A stretch of DNA of 64,000 nt from Sphagnum magellanicum (Eukaryota > Streptophyta > Sphagnopsida > Sphagnales > Sphagnaceae), in assembly GCA_021904315.1 (NCBI GenBank), contig CM038920.1, positions 15,190,001 to 15,254,000 of the forward strand, in the 5' to 3' direction. Position numbers and translations under genes: made by a program. Below are positions 12,181 to 24,826 of the stretch, in pieces. Every line of letters starts with the position of its first letter. Within the stretch, counting starts at the first letter, position 1. Under the pieces are notes generated by a model that was not told where the DNA came from, did not search any database, and was given only the letters and a program-made list of their open reading frames with translations.

Positions 12181-12604
12181 TGTTAAGGGAGTAATTATTC
12201 ATTGTAATAGTTAGTTAATATATATTTATTTACCTAGTTATTGTTTTAGGAATTACTAACTAGTTTACATAGTTTTTATCAACATTTGAATTTGAATTGA
12301 TCATCGAGGATTATTTTTAAATGATCATTTTTGGCAAGAAGAAGAAGAATGGAGAAGATTATTGTAGAACATTGAGTTTTGTGGAAATATGAAATAAGAG
12401 TTTTTTTTTTTTTTTTTGGAAAAGCTTAAATTCCATAGCCAAATTTGTTGTTTTGATGTTTTTCTCATACTTTCATAACTAGATTAAAGTTTTGAATATA
12501 GATATGAGTAGATTTAAATGAGTATATTTTATTAGTATTAGTTTCATAATATGTTTTAGTCCAAATTTAGAGCAAAATATAGGATAAAGATTTTGTATTT
12601 ACCA
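12181..12604 (+). repeat. Putative left LTR of the Gypsy element
   Basis: Begins TGTTAAGGGAG and ends TTTACCA, directly before a TTTGGTGAC motif taken as the primer binding site. The same 13-base string ACCATTTGGTGAC occurs on the minus strand at 60259-60271 ahead of another Gypsy gag, which supports this as an LTR/priming-site junction. No partner LTR was found in the window, so the start is a judgement. Confidence 0.4.
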
Positions 12605-13329
12605 TTTGGTGACAATCCCAGGGCTTGAATTCATATTGAAATTCAAAATCTTGTTTATGTCTTGTTGGTAGAATTTTTGTTTCAAAAATTTGATAGTAAA
12701 CTTCAATTTCATTTTTTGCATTTTTTTTTTCAAATCTTGATCATAAATTTTTGTTCAAGAAGCAAATCTAAGCAAAGTAGCTAACTGTGAACATTTTGTT
12801 TTAATGTAAAAATTTGTTTAGAATTGAATTAAAATGTGGAGAGATGGAAAATAAAATTGTAACTAAAAGTTTGAAAAAATAATTAAATTAAGTTATAGTA
12901 CATGAACAAGTGGAAAATGGCATTGCCATCAACAACAATTTGAATGCAAATAAGATAGATTAACAATTTGTAACACCTAGAAGAATTTTTCAATTCAAAT
13001 AGAGACATTCGTGGATCGAAAAAAAAACCAATAGGCCATAGAATGCTTCAGGCAGCATCAATAATTCCTCGTGAAATGCAAATTGGTGAAACACATGAGC
13101 ACACTTGCAATCTGCAACAAAATCCAAAAGAGAAGAACATTAAATTGAAAATGCAAACTTACATGTTGAGTTTATAATGAAGGAATCGAAAATCTAAACC
13201 TTGAAAAAAAGTTGCATTAGAATCACCAAGTCTAATGCAACAATAGAACTTTGATGTTTTGATGTATGAAAAAGAACAAAAACTCAACAAGTTGTAAAGA
13301 GAAGAAATAATATTAAGGTACATATCAAC
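12605..13329 (+). other. Gypsy priming site and untranslated leader
   Basis: TTTGGTGACAATCCCAGG follows the LTR end. It resembles a tRNA priming site, though I cannot name the tRNA. The next 700 bp are AT-rich without a frame, as expected for a degenerate leader. Confidence 0.35.
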
Positions 13330-14080
13330 TTCTGCTTTTTACTATAAAAAAGAACATGAAAATGAAAAACTTGAAGAAACAGCTCATAATTTTGAACCTC
13401 AAATTCATTATGTGGTTGAGCAAGAAGCTGGAACTCAAGGCATCATAATGTCTAGAGGAGTTGAATCAATACTTGTAACTAAACAAGAAACTATAGTCTT
13501 ACCAATAGTAGAACCAACAATAGCAGAAGGTGTACATGTGGCTATTAGAATAAGGTATAATGAACCTAGACTTAATTAGTAGAGTGGAAGCATTGTTAGG
13601 AGTCCCAAGGGATTGGAGCTAAAGAATTCATAATGTGAATAAAGTTCCAAGACCTAACCCTCCACATTGCACATATTGCCATTAGATTGGACACAAATCA
13701 ATGAATGTTCATTTATTAAAGATAATCTGAAGCAAATGTTTGTTGAACATTTCTAGAATCTAAATTAAAAATTTACAAGAGCAGAGAACCATGGACTTTT
13801 TGAGTTAGAGGATCTGTACCATGAGAGGGTCAAAATTTGAAATAGATTCAAAGAACAAATCTAGAGAAATAACAAAGTGGAAATGAGAGATTAAATTATG
13901 GTAGATGTAGTATTAATTTCTATAGTTCTTGTACCAAATTTATTACATCATAACAATGTTGGAGTTATTTATCCAGGAACTTCCAATTTCAGAATGGAAC
14001 TAATAAGATTTATATTATTATATTATGTGGCAATGCCTCAATCTATGGTTATGGTTACTGAAATTCCATTTGTAACAACA
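13330..14080 (+). pseudogene. Gypsy gag, N-terminal part
   Basis: Broken gag text. Near 13655-13715 a zinc-knuckle pattern reads CTYC, then GHK, with a stop inside and the last Cys replaced. Near 13810-13890 a patch related to DLYHERVK appears, again with stops. The only longer open piece is 13898-14086. The fragment ends at the CACTA-type element at 14081 and resumes at 17084. It would have formed the N-terminal gag of the same polyprotein as the fragments downstream. Confidence 0.6.
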
Positions 14081-17000
14081 CATTAGTAGAAATTAACCAA
14101 AATGTAACCACTTCATTTGCAACTACATGCGACTTGTAGTCATTTGCAATTAAGTTTGGGAATATTTACAACTATAAAATCAAATTTTAACTATTTTGGT
14201 CACTCTTACAACTATGATGCAACTATTGGAAACTTCATCCTATCAATTGGATGGTTTTTAGGTTTCCATCCATGCATGTATTCATATGTCCCATTAGTCG
14301 CAATAGTCACCAAATTAATCACATCCTAAAGGTATTTTATGGTGACATAAGGGTGTATTTTTATGTATGTATTAAAATTATATTTACGATATATTACATA
14401 TATCATAAATATATATTTGTGTGTATATTGATTATGTGTATGTATGTATAGTATTCATATAATGAATCTAAAAATTAATATTTGAATTCCAAAATTTATT
14501 ATTCCAATCTAAAAATTAATGTTTCAGTTATGAAATGTATATATATTTCAATTTAAAAATTGATACACTAATTTAAGAAATATTTATATGAATTTGAATT
14601 TTTTATTTGCATTCTGATTGTTTGTTAAATTAAAAATCATTATTCGAGTCTAAAAATTGTTATTCCAATTTTAAAATGTTTTATTTGAATCTAAAAATCA
14701 ATATTTCAACTTTAAACATTGTCATTCAAATTTGAAAATTATATTTAAACATTAAAATTGATGTTTAAAATCTGAAAATTGCTAATGGAATTCATATATA
14801 TATATATTAAAAACATTTGAATCCAAAAAAATTTATTTTAATTCTAACAATTGTTATTGGAATTCTTTGCTTAATTATTTGATTTTGAAACAAAACTATT
14901 TGAATTTGAAAATTAATATTTCAATTCTGAAACCTACTATTTCAATTCTTTAAAGAATTAGCTGAATATGAAATTTCATATTTGAATTTGAAATTTGTTA
15001 TTTCAATTCCCTGAAAAATTATTTGATTTTTTAAAAAAATATTTAAACTCAAAAAGCTTATTTGATCTAAATTTTATATTTGAATTCTAAATGATTATTT
15101 TCAATTCTAATAATTAAAAATTCAATTTTGAGTTTTTAAATTTAAATTTAAAAAATAATTTGATTTGAAACTTGAAATTGCAATTCCAAATTATTTTGGA
15201 TTTTCAAAATTAATATTTCAATTCAGAAAATTCTTAATTGAGTTTAAAAATGGACATTTCAATTCTGAAAACTTTTATTTAAATTCGAAGACTTATTTCA
15301 TCTAAACAATGATATTTGGATTCTGAATTTGTTTTTTGGAACCTAAAATTAATATTCCAATTCCAGAAATTATTGACTGAGTTTTAAGGTTTTTTTCTAC
15401 TAATGTTATCCATAATGAATCACTTTAATAAATAATTATAAATGATTATATTTATTAATTATAAGTTACATTAAATAAAATTTTTAAAACATAGAGTTTT
15501 ACATTATATATTTTATATTTTTACAATAAAAAAATAATTACTAAAATAATTATAATTATTTCAGATAAGAATTAATTATAGTATATGCATAATTATTTTT
15601 TAATTGAACATAATTATTCATAATCTATAATTCATAATTGTAAATTTGAATTGAAATTTTTTAAAAATCATATTGTAGTTAAAATAATTATTCTAATGAT
15701 TTTAATTTCAGGAATTATGATAAATTAATAGGATTCTTTAAAAATCTATAATTATTGATCTATGATAAAAAAAAATTTATAATAATAAATGTAATTATAT
15801 AATAATAAATGTAACTATTTTAAAAATCATGTAAGAATTTTTAAAATAAAAATTATTTTTTCATTATTTATAATTTTCAAACGATTTTAAATGATTATTT
15901 AAAAAATTAAAGTAATTAAATTATTTTTACATTAATGATATTATCTATTATTCGATTAGATATTTAAAAAGCAATAAATTATTTTCGTTATTTATTTATC
16001 TTTGAGTTATATATTAACAATTTGTGAAAAATTAGATGGCTAGTTAGTTGAATATTAAGAAGTTAATATTCATTTAAATAGTTGATAATGAATACCTAAT
16101 ATTTGTGGTGTATAGTTTATATTTTAAATATATGTTAAATTTACTCATTATTAATTAAATGGTTATCTAATTATCTAGTGAACCATGTACTTGAATTATT
16201 TATAAATATAAAAACTAAGAACAAAAGGCATGAGCAAAGTTTTAGAGTTACAATTTAGTTTGTGAAAAATTCGCAACTTCAAAACTTATCCTATATTGTT
16301 TGTTCTCCATTCCTATTTTAAACACTATATAAACATGGGGTGTGGTCATCAAATTTCACATTAAGAAATTTGTGCACATGGGATGAGCCAATCAAAAGGA
16401 TTAACCCAAAACAAAAAAAAAAGTTATGCACAATTTTAAACTATCAACTTCCCCAACCTACTTATCTACTTAACTAAGTAGATACATAGTATGACCTACC
16501 TGCCTAGGTCAACCTATGTACTTACCTACTTAAGAACCTATTTATATGAGTAGGTATTTAACTTAGGAAGGTAGACCTACCTACCTATTTCTTTACTTAA
16601 GTAAGTAGGTAGGTATGTAACCTAGGTTTGTAAGCACCTATTTAACCTAAACACCTACCAACTTAATATTATTATTTTGTATTAAATTCATCTTAAGGTG
16701 CCACATGGCATATTTAAATTGGGCCACGTGTCATAATATAGGATCATTTAAGCATTTGAATTGAATATCCTAGATTATTTCAAAATAATAATTATTATTA
16801 TATTTTAAATAATTCGATATTAGAACACGTGACGACACATCACTTGCTTCAATTGTGACTGAAATAGTTGCATCATAGTTGCATGTGACAATACGTATAC
16901 AATGGAGTCAAAAGATGAACTTGTATTCGTTGATTTATTCTTTCATCCAATACCCATTGTTGTTTGTAACTACTACTCATGCAACTTATCCAAGGCAACT

Positions 17001-17083
17001 AATGAAATTTTAGTCACAAATGTCAATTGTAACTAAATTTCAGTCGCAAAGACTAGTTAAAAATACCTATTTTTCTTCTAGTG
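14081..17083 (+). mobile_element. Non-autonomous CACTA-type element A, 3.0 kb
   Basis: Left end CATTAGTAGAAA (one change from CACTAGTAGAAA) and right end TTCTTCTAGTG form the short CACTA-type inverted termini. Near both ends are many copies of GCGACTA, AGTCGCAA and relaxed forms, the subterminal repeats expected as transposase sites. AACA occurs on each side (14077-14080 and 17084-17087). A strict 3-bp duplication is not clear. Inside are degenerate units of about 30 bp built on ATTTGAATCTGAAAATT (14470-15390), an internal TTTTTCTACTAATG that resembles another terminus, and a CTAC/GTAG palindromic core (16459-16665). It has no transposase. It lies within Gypsy gag. Confidence 0.82.
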
Positions 17084-18420
17084 AACACTAACCCATACTA
17101 TTGCAAGCACGAAGACCAAACCCTAGATTCCAAGGGAAACAAAATTCGTTAATGTGCATACAGAGATGTTTAGAAAGTTGGATAAGATTTTGTTGGACAA
17201 CTATTAAATCCAAGAAGAAGAACTTCAAACCCACCAAGACCACCAAGATCTCTAGGACCTTTAAGATATTTTGGATTACCAATGATGAATCCAAGTAGAC
17301 TACATTACCACCAAACATGCCTTATCATTGGTCACTTAATTAACTATCTTGGGTATGTGAAGGATTCTAACCCAAATGTTCATGTCATAGTTTCTAAGGC
17401 AGCCATTAAAGCAAATGGTGAAATAAAAGATGAAGAAATTATTAATTTATTTAGTTTTACCCTCAAAGATATTATGTTTAATTGGTGTAACAATTACATG
17501 GGAGATTACCCAAATTTTACTTTTGCGTAATTGTAGTTAATTTTTTTATAAAAGGTTTAGAATAGTTCAAAATTATGAGCAAGTCTATTTGTAGTTGAAA
17601 AACATGAAGCAAAAGAATAATGCAATAATGAAAGTTTATTATAAGAGATTATTGAAGTTAGTTAATAGTCTTTAACATAAAACAACATATAGTTTCCTAA
17701 CTATTATTTTCAAATCTGGATTACAACCATATCTACATGTAACAACAACATGCATGAAGAGAAAAACCTTATAGTAGCATAAGGAAACAATTTTGGTTTT
17801 TGAAGAATGAATTTTGAAATAGAATCTATAAGCAATTTGTGAGTACCACATAATAGTAAGATAATATTAATTTTGAAACCTCGAACATAAGACAAATCAT
17901 AATGTTGAAAATTATAAAGTCAAAAGAAAGGAAGACTTTATTCTTACAATTTTTGAGGTTACCACTCAATAAATCAAAATATGGAGACTTGTGAGGTATT
18001 CATGTCTTATCTATGGTGACATTGGACATAAGATCATAGACTATCCTAAGTATAATGACATGCAAAATATGTTTAAGAATAAAATAATGAAGACTACATA
18101 TAAACAAATTGTGGTAGAGCTCGAGGTTGCAAATCCTTCAATTCATATAATGGATGTCAACATGGCCATCACCAGAAGCAAGGTTATTAATGAACATGTG
18201 TTTAAGGATAGAAAAATAATCAAGAAGAAGTCTACTATTGACTAGGAAAAGGAGTAGAGACTATAATAGTCTTTTGTCAAAATTATACAAGACATGCAAA
18301 CAAAAGACCCACTAGAAAGTCTAAATCAAAAGGAGAAAGCATAGTGGAGTACAAGTTGGGCAAGATTACCACAAACTGAGGTATCCATAAAACCAATTAT
18401 ACCACAAAATTTGTTTGTTA
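17084..18420 (+). pseudogene. Gypsy gag, capsid and nucleocapsid part
   Basis: After a low-complexity Pro/Lys-rich start, the 17282-17530 frame carries the capsid-type text KAAIKANGEIKDEEI and DWCNNYMGDYP-like residues (here NWCNNYMGDYP). A TAA follows, and the capsid text continues with stops and frame changes to about 17800. At 17991-18050 a zinc knuckle shows C, then Tyr where the second Cys should be, then GHK, then Tyr where the last Cys should be. Both changes fit G-to-A transitions. The region leads without a break into the protease domain. Confidence 0.8.
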
Positions 18421-19371
18421 TTCTTAATAACAAAACTATATCTATCGAACAAATATTCCAAAACATCAATAAACAGATGATGGAAACTACATATACCTTG
18501 AAGTTAGGTCAATTATTGAAAATCACACTAAATCTTAAAAAATATGTGGCAAAAATAAAGCCAAAATGACCTAATTTAGTTACTAAAGTGATATTAAAAC
18601 CCAATGTAGCCATAGTGATTAAAACACATTATGAAGTTGACATTGCATTTATAGAGGTAGATAACTAGATGGTAATTATCTAAGTACAAGTTGGGAAAAA
18701 CATTGTTGAAGATGTTTTGTTAGATGGAAGAGCAAGTGTAAACATCATAATGGAAAACTTCAAAACAAAATTAAATTCACCCAAACCAAGAGTAGTTCCA
18801 TACTGCCTCAAAATGGCAGATCAAAGTATGACCAAACCTTTAAGAATTATCAAAAATTTGAAGATTCACATACATGGTATACCATATGTAGCCACATTTA
18901 TTGTTTTACAAAACAATGTGGTAGATTCTAGTTATTTTACGCTGTTGGGAAGACCTTGGTTTAGAGATGTAAAGGTTACACATGATTGGGGGAATAATGT
19001 GATTAATGTTCAAGGCAATGGAACAATCAAAACAATATCAATAAACAAGAAACTAGGAGCAGAAACCAAAATACCCCAAATATTTGTTTGTTATGACTTG
19101 TTGGATGGGCTAACAAATGAAAAGGAAGATCTAATCTTTGAAACATAATCAAAGTTATTCTCAATTGACACAATCACTATTTTAGAGGAAACAATTTCAA
19201 TGCTGAGTATTGGAGTGTCAGAGATCAGAATCAATGAAGAATCTGAACCACAACAAAGGACATTAGATCAAGGAGTAGTAGACATGGTGCCTTCAATAAC
19301 AAAAACAACAAAATTTAATGTCAAACTATATATATCACTTGAGGATAAAGTTTATCTAGAAACCTGCTATC
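18421..19371 (+). pseudogene. Gypsy aspartic protease region
   Basis: The frame 18717-19148 (143 codons) holds a retropepsin. LLDGRASVNII near its start has the catalytic Asp, with Gly-to-Arg next to the expected DGG or DSG. LLGRPWFRDVKVTHDWGNN lies about 80 residues later as the C-terminal flap strand. The protease would cut the Gypsy polyprotein. Stops at 18597-18670 and 19146 break it from its neighbours. The text continues as linker towards the reverse transcriptase (LEDKVYLET just before 19365), where the solo LTR interrupts it. Confidence 0.85.
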
Positions 19372-19376
19372 ATCAT

Positions 19377-20172
19377 TGTCGCAACCCCACTTTGGGGCTA
19401 AGTGTGAAAATGCAACTCACACTCCCGAAAGTGGGAAAATGGAGTCCTTCGGGACTCCCAAAAACTCAAAGCTCAATTTGAAGGGTCAAATCTCCTCGCA
19501 TTTGAGTGTTTTTGGTCTCATTAGAAAGGTCTTGAAGTGTAAATGTCCAAAATGGCCTCGCATGAACCATTTGAACATCTGCAGCCCAAGTTATGGGCAA
19601 AAGAAAGGCCGGGAGTCAAACTGGTAGTTTGACTCCCGACCACTAAAAGTCAGGAATCGACCTCTTCCCGACATCCGATTCTACAATGCGACATGGCGTT
19701 AGAAAGCTCTTGAAGAGAGCTATAACTTTGGTTCATACCTTGTCTTGATTGGACTTTATAGTTGGGAGATATGAGTTCCCAAAGTTCTAGGACTCCAACT
19801 TGGGAGTCTTAGGAAAAAGAACCATTTGGATGTAGCCTCTGTAGAGAGGTGTAGAGTATACTATATGGGGGAAGGTGGTGGCTTCCCCCGAGTTCAGGCC
19901 GTGGTGAGTCTTGTGTGTCAAAGTGCCCCTGGCTTGTCCCAACACCCAAGGGTGTTCCCAAATGCTAACTAACCCTCTTGTGGTTGGTTTTGGATGCAGA
20001 TTCAAGCTTGATAATCTAGTCCTTCTTCCTAGTCTAATCCCGGGACTTCTAGCACGCCCCTCTACCCCCTTTTAGTGCTGGAAGTTGGGAGCAGCCCTCA
20101 AGTCCCAACTTTCCACAACTCTACATAGTTAGACCCTCAAGTGGGTTCAACAAGGGATTTAGGAGCGCGTCA
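19377..20172. mobile_element. Solo LTR, 796 bp, with 5-bp target duplication
   Basis: Begins TGTCGCAACCCC and ends GCGCGTCA, and is flanked on both sides by ATCAT (19372-19376 and 20173-20177). It is visibly richer in G and C than the surrounding Gypsy DNA and has no coding content. Removing it with one ATCAT copy rejoins the Gypsy frame exactly. These are the marks of an LTR left by recombination between the two ends of a full element. The family is different from every other LTR in the window. Strand is not determined. Confidence 0.9.
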
Positions 20173-20420
20173 ATCATAGCCAGGTTGATATCGAAGTCGA
20201 TGAAACACCAACTAAAATTTAGGTGCATAATCTTCAGATTGTAGGTTGGACTTTAACTAAAAAACAATAACTTATAAAACTAAATCTTAGCACAAAAGTA
20301 AATCCACAATGCATCAAAGTTGATGCACAGTTAACAAAGGAGAAAATTAATGAGTTTTAAATTTTATTCAAGGAATTCAAATATGTGTTTGCTTAAACTT
20401 ATAAGGATATGAAAGGCATA
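20173..20420 (+). pseudogene. Gypsy polyprotein, linker to reverse transcriptase
   Basis: Continues the frame broken by the solo LTR: VDIEVDETPTKI near 20188, then a degraded linker, then the conserved start of the reverse transcriptase with TYKDMKGI ending at 20420. Several TAG and TAA codons are in frame (for example where Gln or Trp is usual). The text stops at the ATA codon 20418-20420 and resumes at 48991 beyond the giant element. Confidence 0.85.
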
Positions 20421-20448
20421 AACACATTTAATTAATTTAGGACTTTAC
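20421..20448 (+). repeat. Left terminal inverted repeat of the giant element
   Basis: 28 bp from AACACATTTAATTAA to GGACTTTAC. It matches the right end except for a 2-bp and a roughly 18-bp gap. The first GTGGCCACCAAG site follows about 70 bp further in. Confidence 0.82.
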
Positions 20449-20517
20449 AAAAGTCCAAAAGTGCCAAAATAAAATTTACAATGTTATTTTTTTTTTAGTC
20501 TTTCAATTTTTAAATGA

Positions 20518-22456
20518 CCTAGTGGCCACCAAGATATGGTTGTTAACAACAAGGAAACTTTAAAGCTCTTAAAGACAAATTTACAATTTACATCCCAAGT
20601 TATACAAATTAAACCTTGTGGACACCATGGGAGGTTTTTTAACAATTAAAAATAAATAAAAATTGGAGGATGTCAATTTAATGAAATATAATAAACAAAT
20701 ATCAAACATACATGATTAGATTAAATCCAAATTGAACCTTGAAACGTGGTGGCCACTAAGCCTATAACAAAAGGAAAATAAGCTATAGCATAGTGAAAAT
20801 CTAGACTACATAACATAACAAGTCTATTTAAAGAAGGGAAAAAGTTGCAAAATTTGGAAAAATTTAATACATAATATAGCTAAACAAACTTAATTAAATG
20901 TTTTAAATACAAATTGAACTTGGTGGCCACCATGTTGTCAAAACACCTCATGTAATTTCTTTAATGGTCTTGAAACAAAAACTCCACTATGAAATTTGTA
21001 TAAACCTTAATAAAGGATAGCCTAAATTGGAAGCATAATTTCAAAACACTTGAATTGATTTCTCCAAGAGTCATGGGATGAAAACTCCACTATTAAAAAA
21101 TCATTTAAAAAAAGCGTAAAATAAAGTTTTTATAAAATGTGAAACATAATGTCAAATCCTCCTAGTCTTGTGATTTTCCATGTTCAAATATGCAACAACA
21201 TCAACATCATTTCGGAATAAAAAATTGAGTGGCCAACATTTTTTTCTACCATTCAAAACTACAAACGACAATGCGCAATTTGCGAACAACAATCCAAATC
21301 AATTGCAAACAAAAGTTAATACTAGAAAATGAGGGCATATGAAAAGATATAACCATGTAAAAAGTTATGCCTAGAAAAATGGTTTACAAAATGAGAATAA
21401 ACTGGAATAATGAAATAAAATGATTCAGAATACTTAATACCTAAAGAGGGCAAGACATTGCGAACAATGCCATTATCACTACCCATCACTGGAGGAACTA
21501 ATAGTAATTCTTCGAGGACAAACTTAATCAAGCTTAGAATATTTGATTATAAAATCATAATGAACTTGAACCATTTGGCCAATATCAATCCAACCAAGGA
21601 TGGCCACAAACGAGATGCAAGGTCTAACCATTACACCTTGTTATTCGACAACATTTGTCCCCTGAATGATTCAAGAAAAATACCACTCCATTTGGAATTC
21701 CGGAGTGCCTTGCTAAATTCATCATTAATGAATAATGTTTGATCCTCCTTCCCATAAGGCAGTCCATGACAACCATGATAAACACATTTCAAATCCTTTA
21801 AATAATAATGGGACCTGGGTGAAATTTCACTACTAGTCTTGGAGCATTGTTCATGTCCCCAAATGAAAATGAACCGATCCACAAAATTTTCAAGCATATA
21901 CATTGGAAGAACCTCTAGCACATCTTTAAATTTCATACAAGACCAAATTGCAACGTAAATTTTTTCAAATGTTTTTGTAAGAAAATCTTCCACTCCAGTT
22001 TTAAATTCCACTTTGGCTTTGTTAACATTTCTTCCAAACATTCTGGCATTCCCTTGCAAAATATCCAAAGGTGGGAAATAACACAACACACCATTGACGC
22101 TATAAATCAACAATTTTTTCAATCCAAGAGGTGATGAATGTACACGAGAACGTGTTGAATTGCGTTTAGTCATTGCTACGGGGCCTAAGGGCACATTTAA
22201 TTAAAAAAACAACAAAATATGTCAACAAATAAATTACACATTCACGAGATGATATGTGTTATCCAAATTAAAAGAATCAATTCATGTGTTAAGAATATTA
22301 ATTATTTTTTGGTTAAATATGAAATACCAAAAAACATAACTGCATCCAAGCGGCCGTTTGGTGGCCACCAAACAACACAATGATACTAAAAAAAAAGGAA
22401 ACAAAATAAGACAAATATTCAACTATGTGCATGAGGTGCTTAGTGGCCACCAAACC
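20518..22456. repeat. Left subterminal GTGGCCAC palindrome cluster
   Basis: Dispersed sites centred on GTGGCCAC occur at about 20522, 20748, 20924, 22361 and 22443, with relaxed forms near 20625 and 21227. Several are flanked by CTTA/TAAG or TTTG/CAAA, making a longer palindrome. The one at 22357-22373 reads TTTGGTGGCCACCAAA. The same motif recurs at the right end of the element and is almost absent outside it. Likely protein-binding sites, by inference. Confidence 0.7.
21631..22194 (-). pseudogene. FCP1/NIF-like (HAD superfamily) domain, copy 3
   Basis: A 187-codon frame resembling NLI-interacting-factor or small CTD phosphatase domains. These HAD enzymes remove phosphate using two Asp in a DxDx(T/V) motif. 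Here motif I reads SVNG at residues 32-35 after KKLLIY, so both catalytic Asp are lost. Motif II is IWSC at 83-86. A family-typical FIWGHEQC lies at 110-117, the motif III Lys is in YLKDLK near 131-136, and the acidic motif IV is IND at 156-158 (usually DD). The frame is open but the active site is gone, so it is a relic or a pseudo-enzyme. It is the last of three related segments in the same orientation inside the giant element. Confidence 0.6.
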
Positions 22457-22790
22457 ACATGCGAACCAAATTGTGGAATGGAATATGGTAGCCTAGAAAC
22501 ATGTTTTAGAAATTAGTAATTTTCAAATGAGAAGGTCTATTTTACATTTGAGAACGACCAAGTCATATGGACAAATACATTAAATTGGATTGGAGCTAAT
22601 TAGCCTTGAAAACAAATTAATGAAAACAAAGCATGCACCCATGTTAAATCAACATATTAAACCCATTCATGCATAATAATTTAACAATAAACAATAAATG
22701 TTTCATCTATTTTATTTACAAATCTAGATTTAACTTTGTTAAAAAAAAATCATCACATTTCACAAAACAATGAGTATTCAATTTTTCATA

Positions 22791-23608
22791 CTAGGGGTCA
22801 TTGGGAGGCACGTCCATAATGCTACCGAAAACATTCAATTCTACAAATTTATAAATTCGCATTTTGAATGAATTCAACAATTCCAAGTATGGGAGAACAA
22901 TGTTGAACAAATAATTATCATTAGTGGGAGACCCGTAAAAAGTCTCAAAGAAAATGGCACTACAAGGAGGATTAAACATAATCTTGTGAAGTGTGTCATC
23001 TACTAGCAAAGTATTTTCAAAAGTCGTACTAATAAAAAGACAAAAGAAATCCTTTAGGTTTTTATGAAAAACAGGTTTGTCAAGCTTTTCCAACAAGAAA
23101 TGATCATTTCTAAAACAAAGAGTTTGGTCCAATATTCTTAAAGTTGGAAGGAGAATGCTTATTTTCTCAGTGATTATGTTTAAGTGCCTTGAAAAGTTCC
23201 TCTTCAAATTGCCGATGACCATATGTACATTGTGAATTTCTTTACACAAGCGAAAAGGAACTCTTTCAAACCAAGCCTTAAAACATTAGGGTGAGATCTA
23301 ATTTGACCCTCACTAGTTGCCACAAGAACACCATTCAAGTCGAAAATCAAATGATAGTCATTCACCTCCACTGCAAGCCGAGTTTGCTTTAAAGAACCAA
23401 ATTTCATTCCAATTTGTTCACGTTGAGTATCTTTAGCAAAACCAGAAGATGGTGTAATTTTTTGTCCACTATCTTTTGCAAAACCTGAAGACCTTGCAAT
23501 TTCATGGTACCTATCACTTTTAACACCAAAAGTCATTGTAATATTTTGTGAAACAAAATCCATAGGTGGATTAATCTGAAACAAGTCAACTTCATCCAAG
23601 GCAACCAT
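22791..23608 (-). pseudogene. FCP1/NIF-like (HAD superfamily) domain, copy 2
   Basis: Two overlapping minus-strand frames (23608-23204, then 23249-22791) form one domain split by a frameshift near 23205-23250. The first has a Ser/Lys-rich lead with the repeat SSGFAKD (residues 40-46 and 54-60), then LIFDLNGVLV with motif I DLNG at 90-93 (first Asp kept, second Asp is Asn), then YIWSSA at 128-133 as motif II. The second frame supplies the rest, with LLVDDTLHKI as an intact motif IV (DD) and FNPPCSAIFFETF after it. Of the three copies this is the closest to a working HAD fold. The Asn in motif I still argues against normal phosphatase chemistry. Confidence 0.65.
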
Positions 23609-24125
23609 GCAAACAATTTTGGCTAATTACACTTGATTTTCGACGCATAGTGACCCACATACAAAAGTCGTAACCTATACTTTCCAAAAATCAAACATAT
23701 TTTAGAATAAAGGATCCCAAGATATAAAAAACATAATTGAAGAAAACAAGATTCAACATGATCATATTCATTCATTCGAAATTACCAAAAAGGGATTTTG
23801 AGTTCATTGGCCAATGAGTAAAGGGCCAACAAGAAAGTTAATTTTATATGAAATCCTCCCTTGAATACATTGCAAAATTCAATATTTAACACAATTCTAA
23901 GTAACAAATTATAAGGCCGCACAACCTCCATACAATATTTTTAACACATCATTAAATTCAATATTTTGAAACATATTATCAAATTTAGCTTCAACTCAAT
24001 TATAAACAATCGTTTGACACCATGTTATAAGAAGAAAAATTATAGTGTTTGCCATAAGAATCTAAAAGTCGTCAAAACTTAATATATGTTTTAGTGATCT
24101 GCCACATCGTATCAAAAGGATTGTG

Positions 24126-24826
24126 CTACACAAATGTAAACACAGAATCGCATGTGGAGTGAAAAGCCTCCAAATAGTGAAGGACTTCACCCATCAGGTA
24201 TTTCAAGGATACGTCTACCCTACCATTCCATTTTTCAACTAACATGACATTCTTTATTGGGTTTCTCATCATCCTTACAAGATTGTGGTCTACAAGGATG
24301 GTGTTTCCAACATGTGTACTTAGGACTTTATCAAAGAAATCCGTAAAGCACTTATGGAAAACCATTGTCTTGGACTTGTCAAAAACAAAATGTGGTTATT
24401 TTTTTGACATAGCTCACAATCAAAAATCCGCGAAGCATCGACATTAAAATCTATATATTCTCTCATTTCACTCAAGAATAATGGAATCTTGTAAGGCTTG
24501 CATTTAGTCCAAATATACATTACCAACTGTTGAAGACATCTTTGCATGAATTCTTACAAGTTTGGTCCAGGAATAACATAAGGATCTATTGATGGATTTC
24601 TATACCATTTGGCACGAATTAGAGTGCAAGGTTTAAAGGATTTTCCTTGTTTTTCAAAAACTCCCCTCAAGCTGAAGACAACATGAAGGGGACTCACCTC
24701 CAAAGGCTTTAGATGATCATGATAATAATATTTCGATTTGACATTTGCGGGTGTCACATCTTCATCACTAAGTTGACTAGAACAAACATCAATTGATACC
24801 ATCAAAACATAACATGTAAATAACAA
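24126..24826 (-). pseudogene. FCP1/NIF-like (HAD superfamily) domain, copy 1
   Basis: Three minus-strand frames (24826-24554, 24547-24320, 24365-24126) make one broken domain. The first contains LHVVFSLRGVF, where SLRG stands in place of motif I, and a following segment ending in PGPNL that leads into the helical cap. The second has MYIWTK as motif II. The third has NTILVDHNLVRMM, a motif IV with the second Asp replaced by His. A stop at 24551-24553 and at least one frameshift separate them. It is upstream of copies 2 and 3 in transcription order, so the three could be a tandem multidomain gene or a captured gene duplicated within the transposon. Confidence 0.55.
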
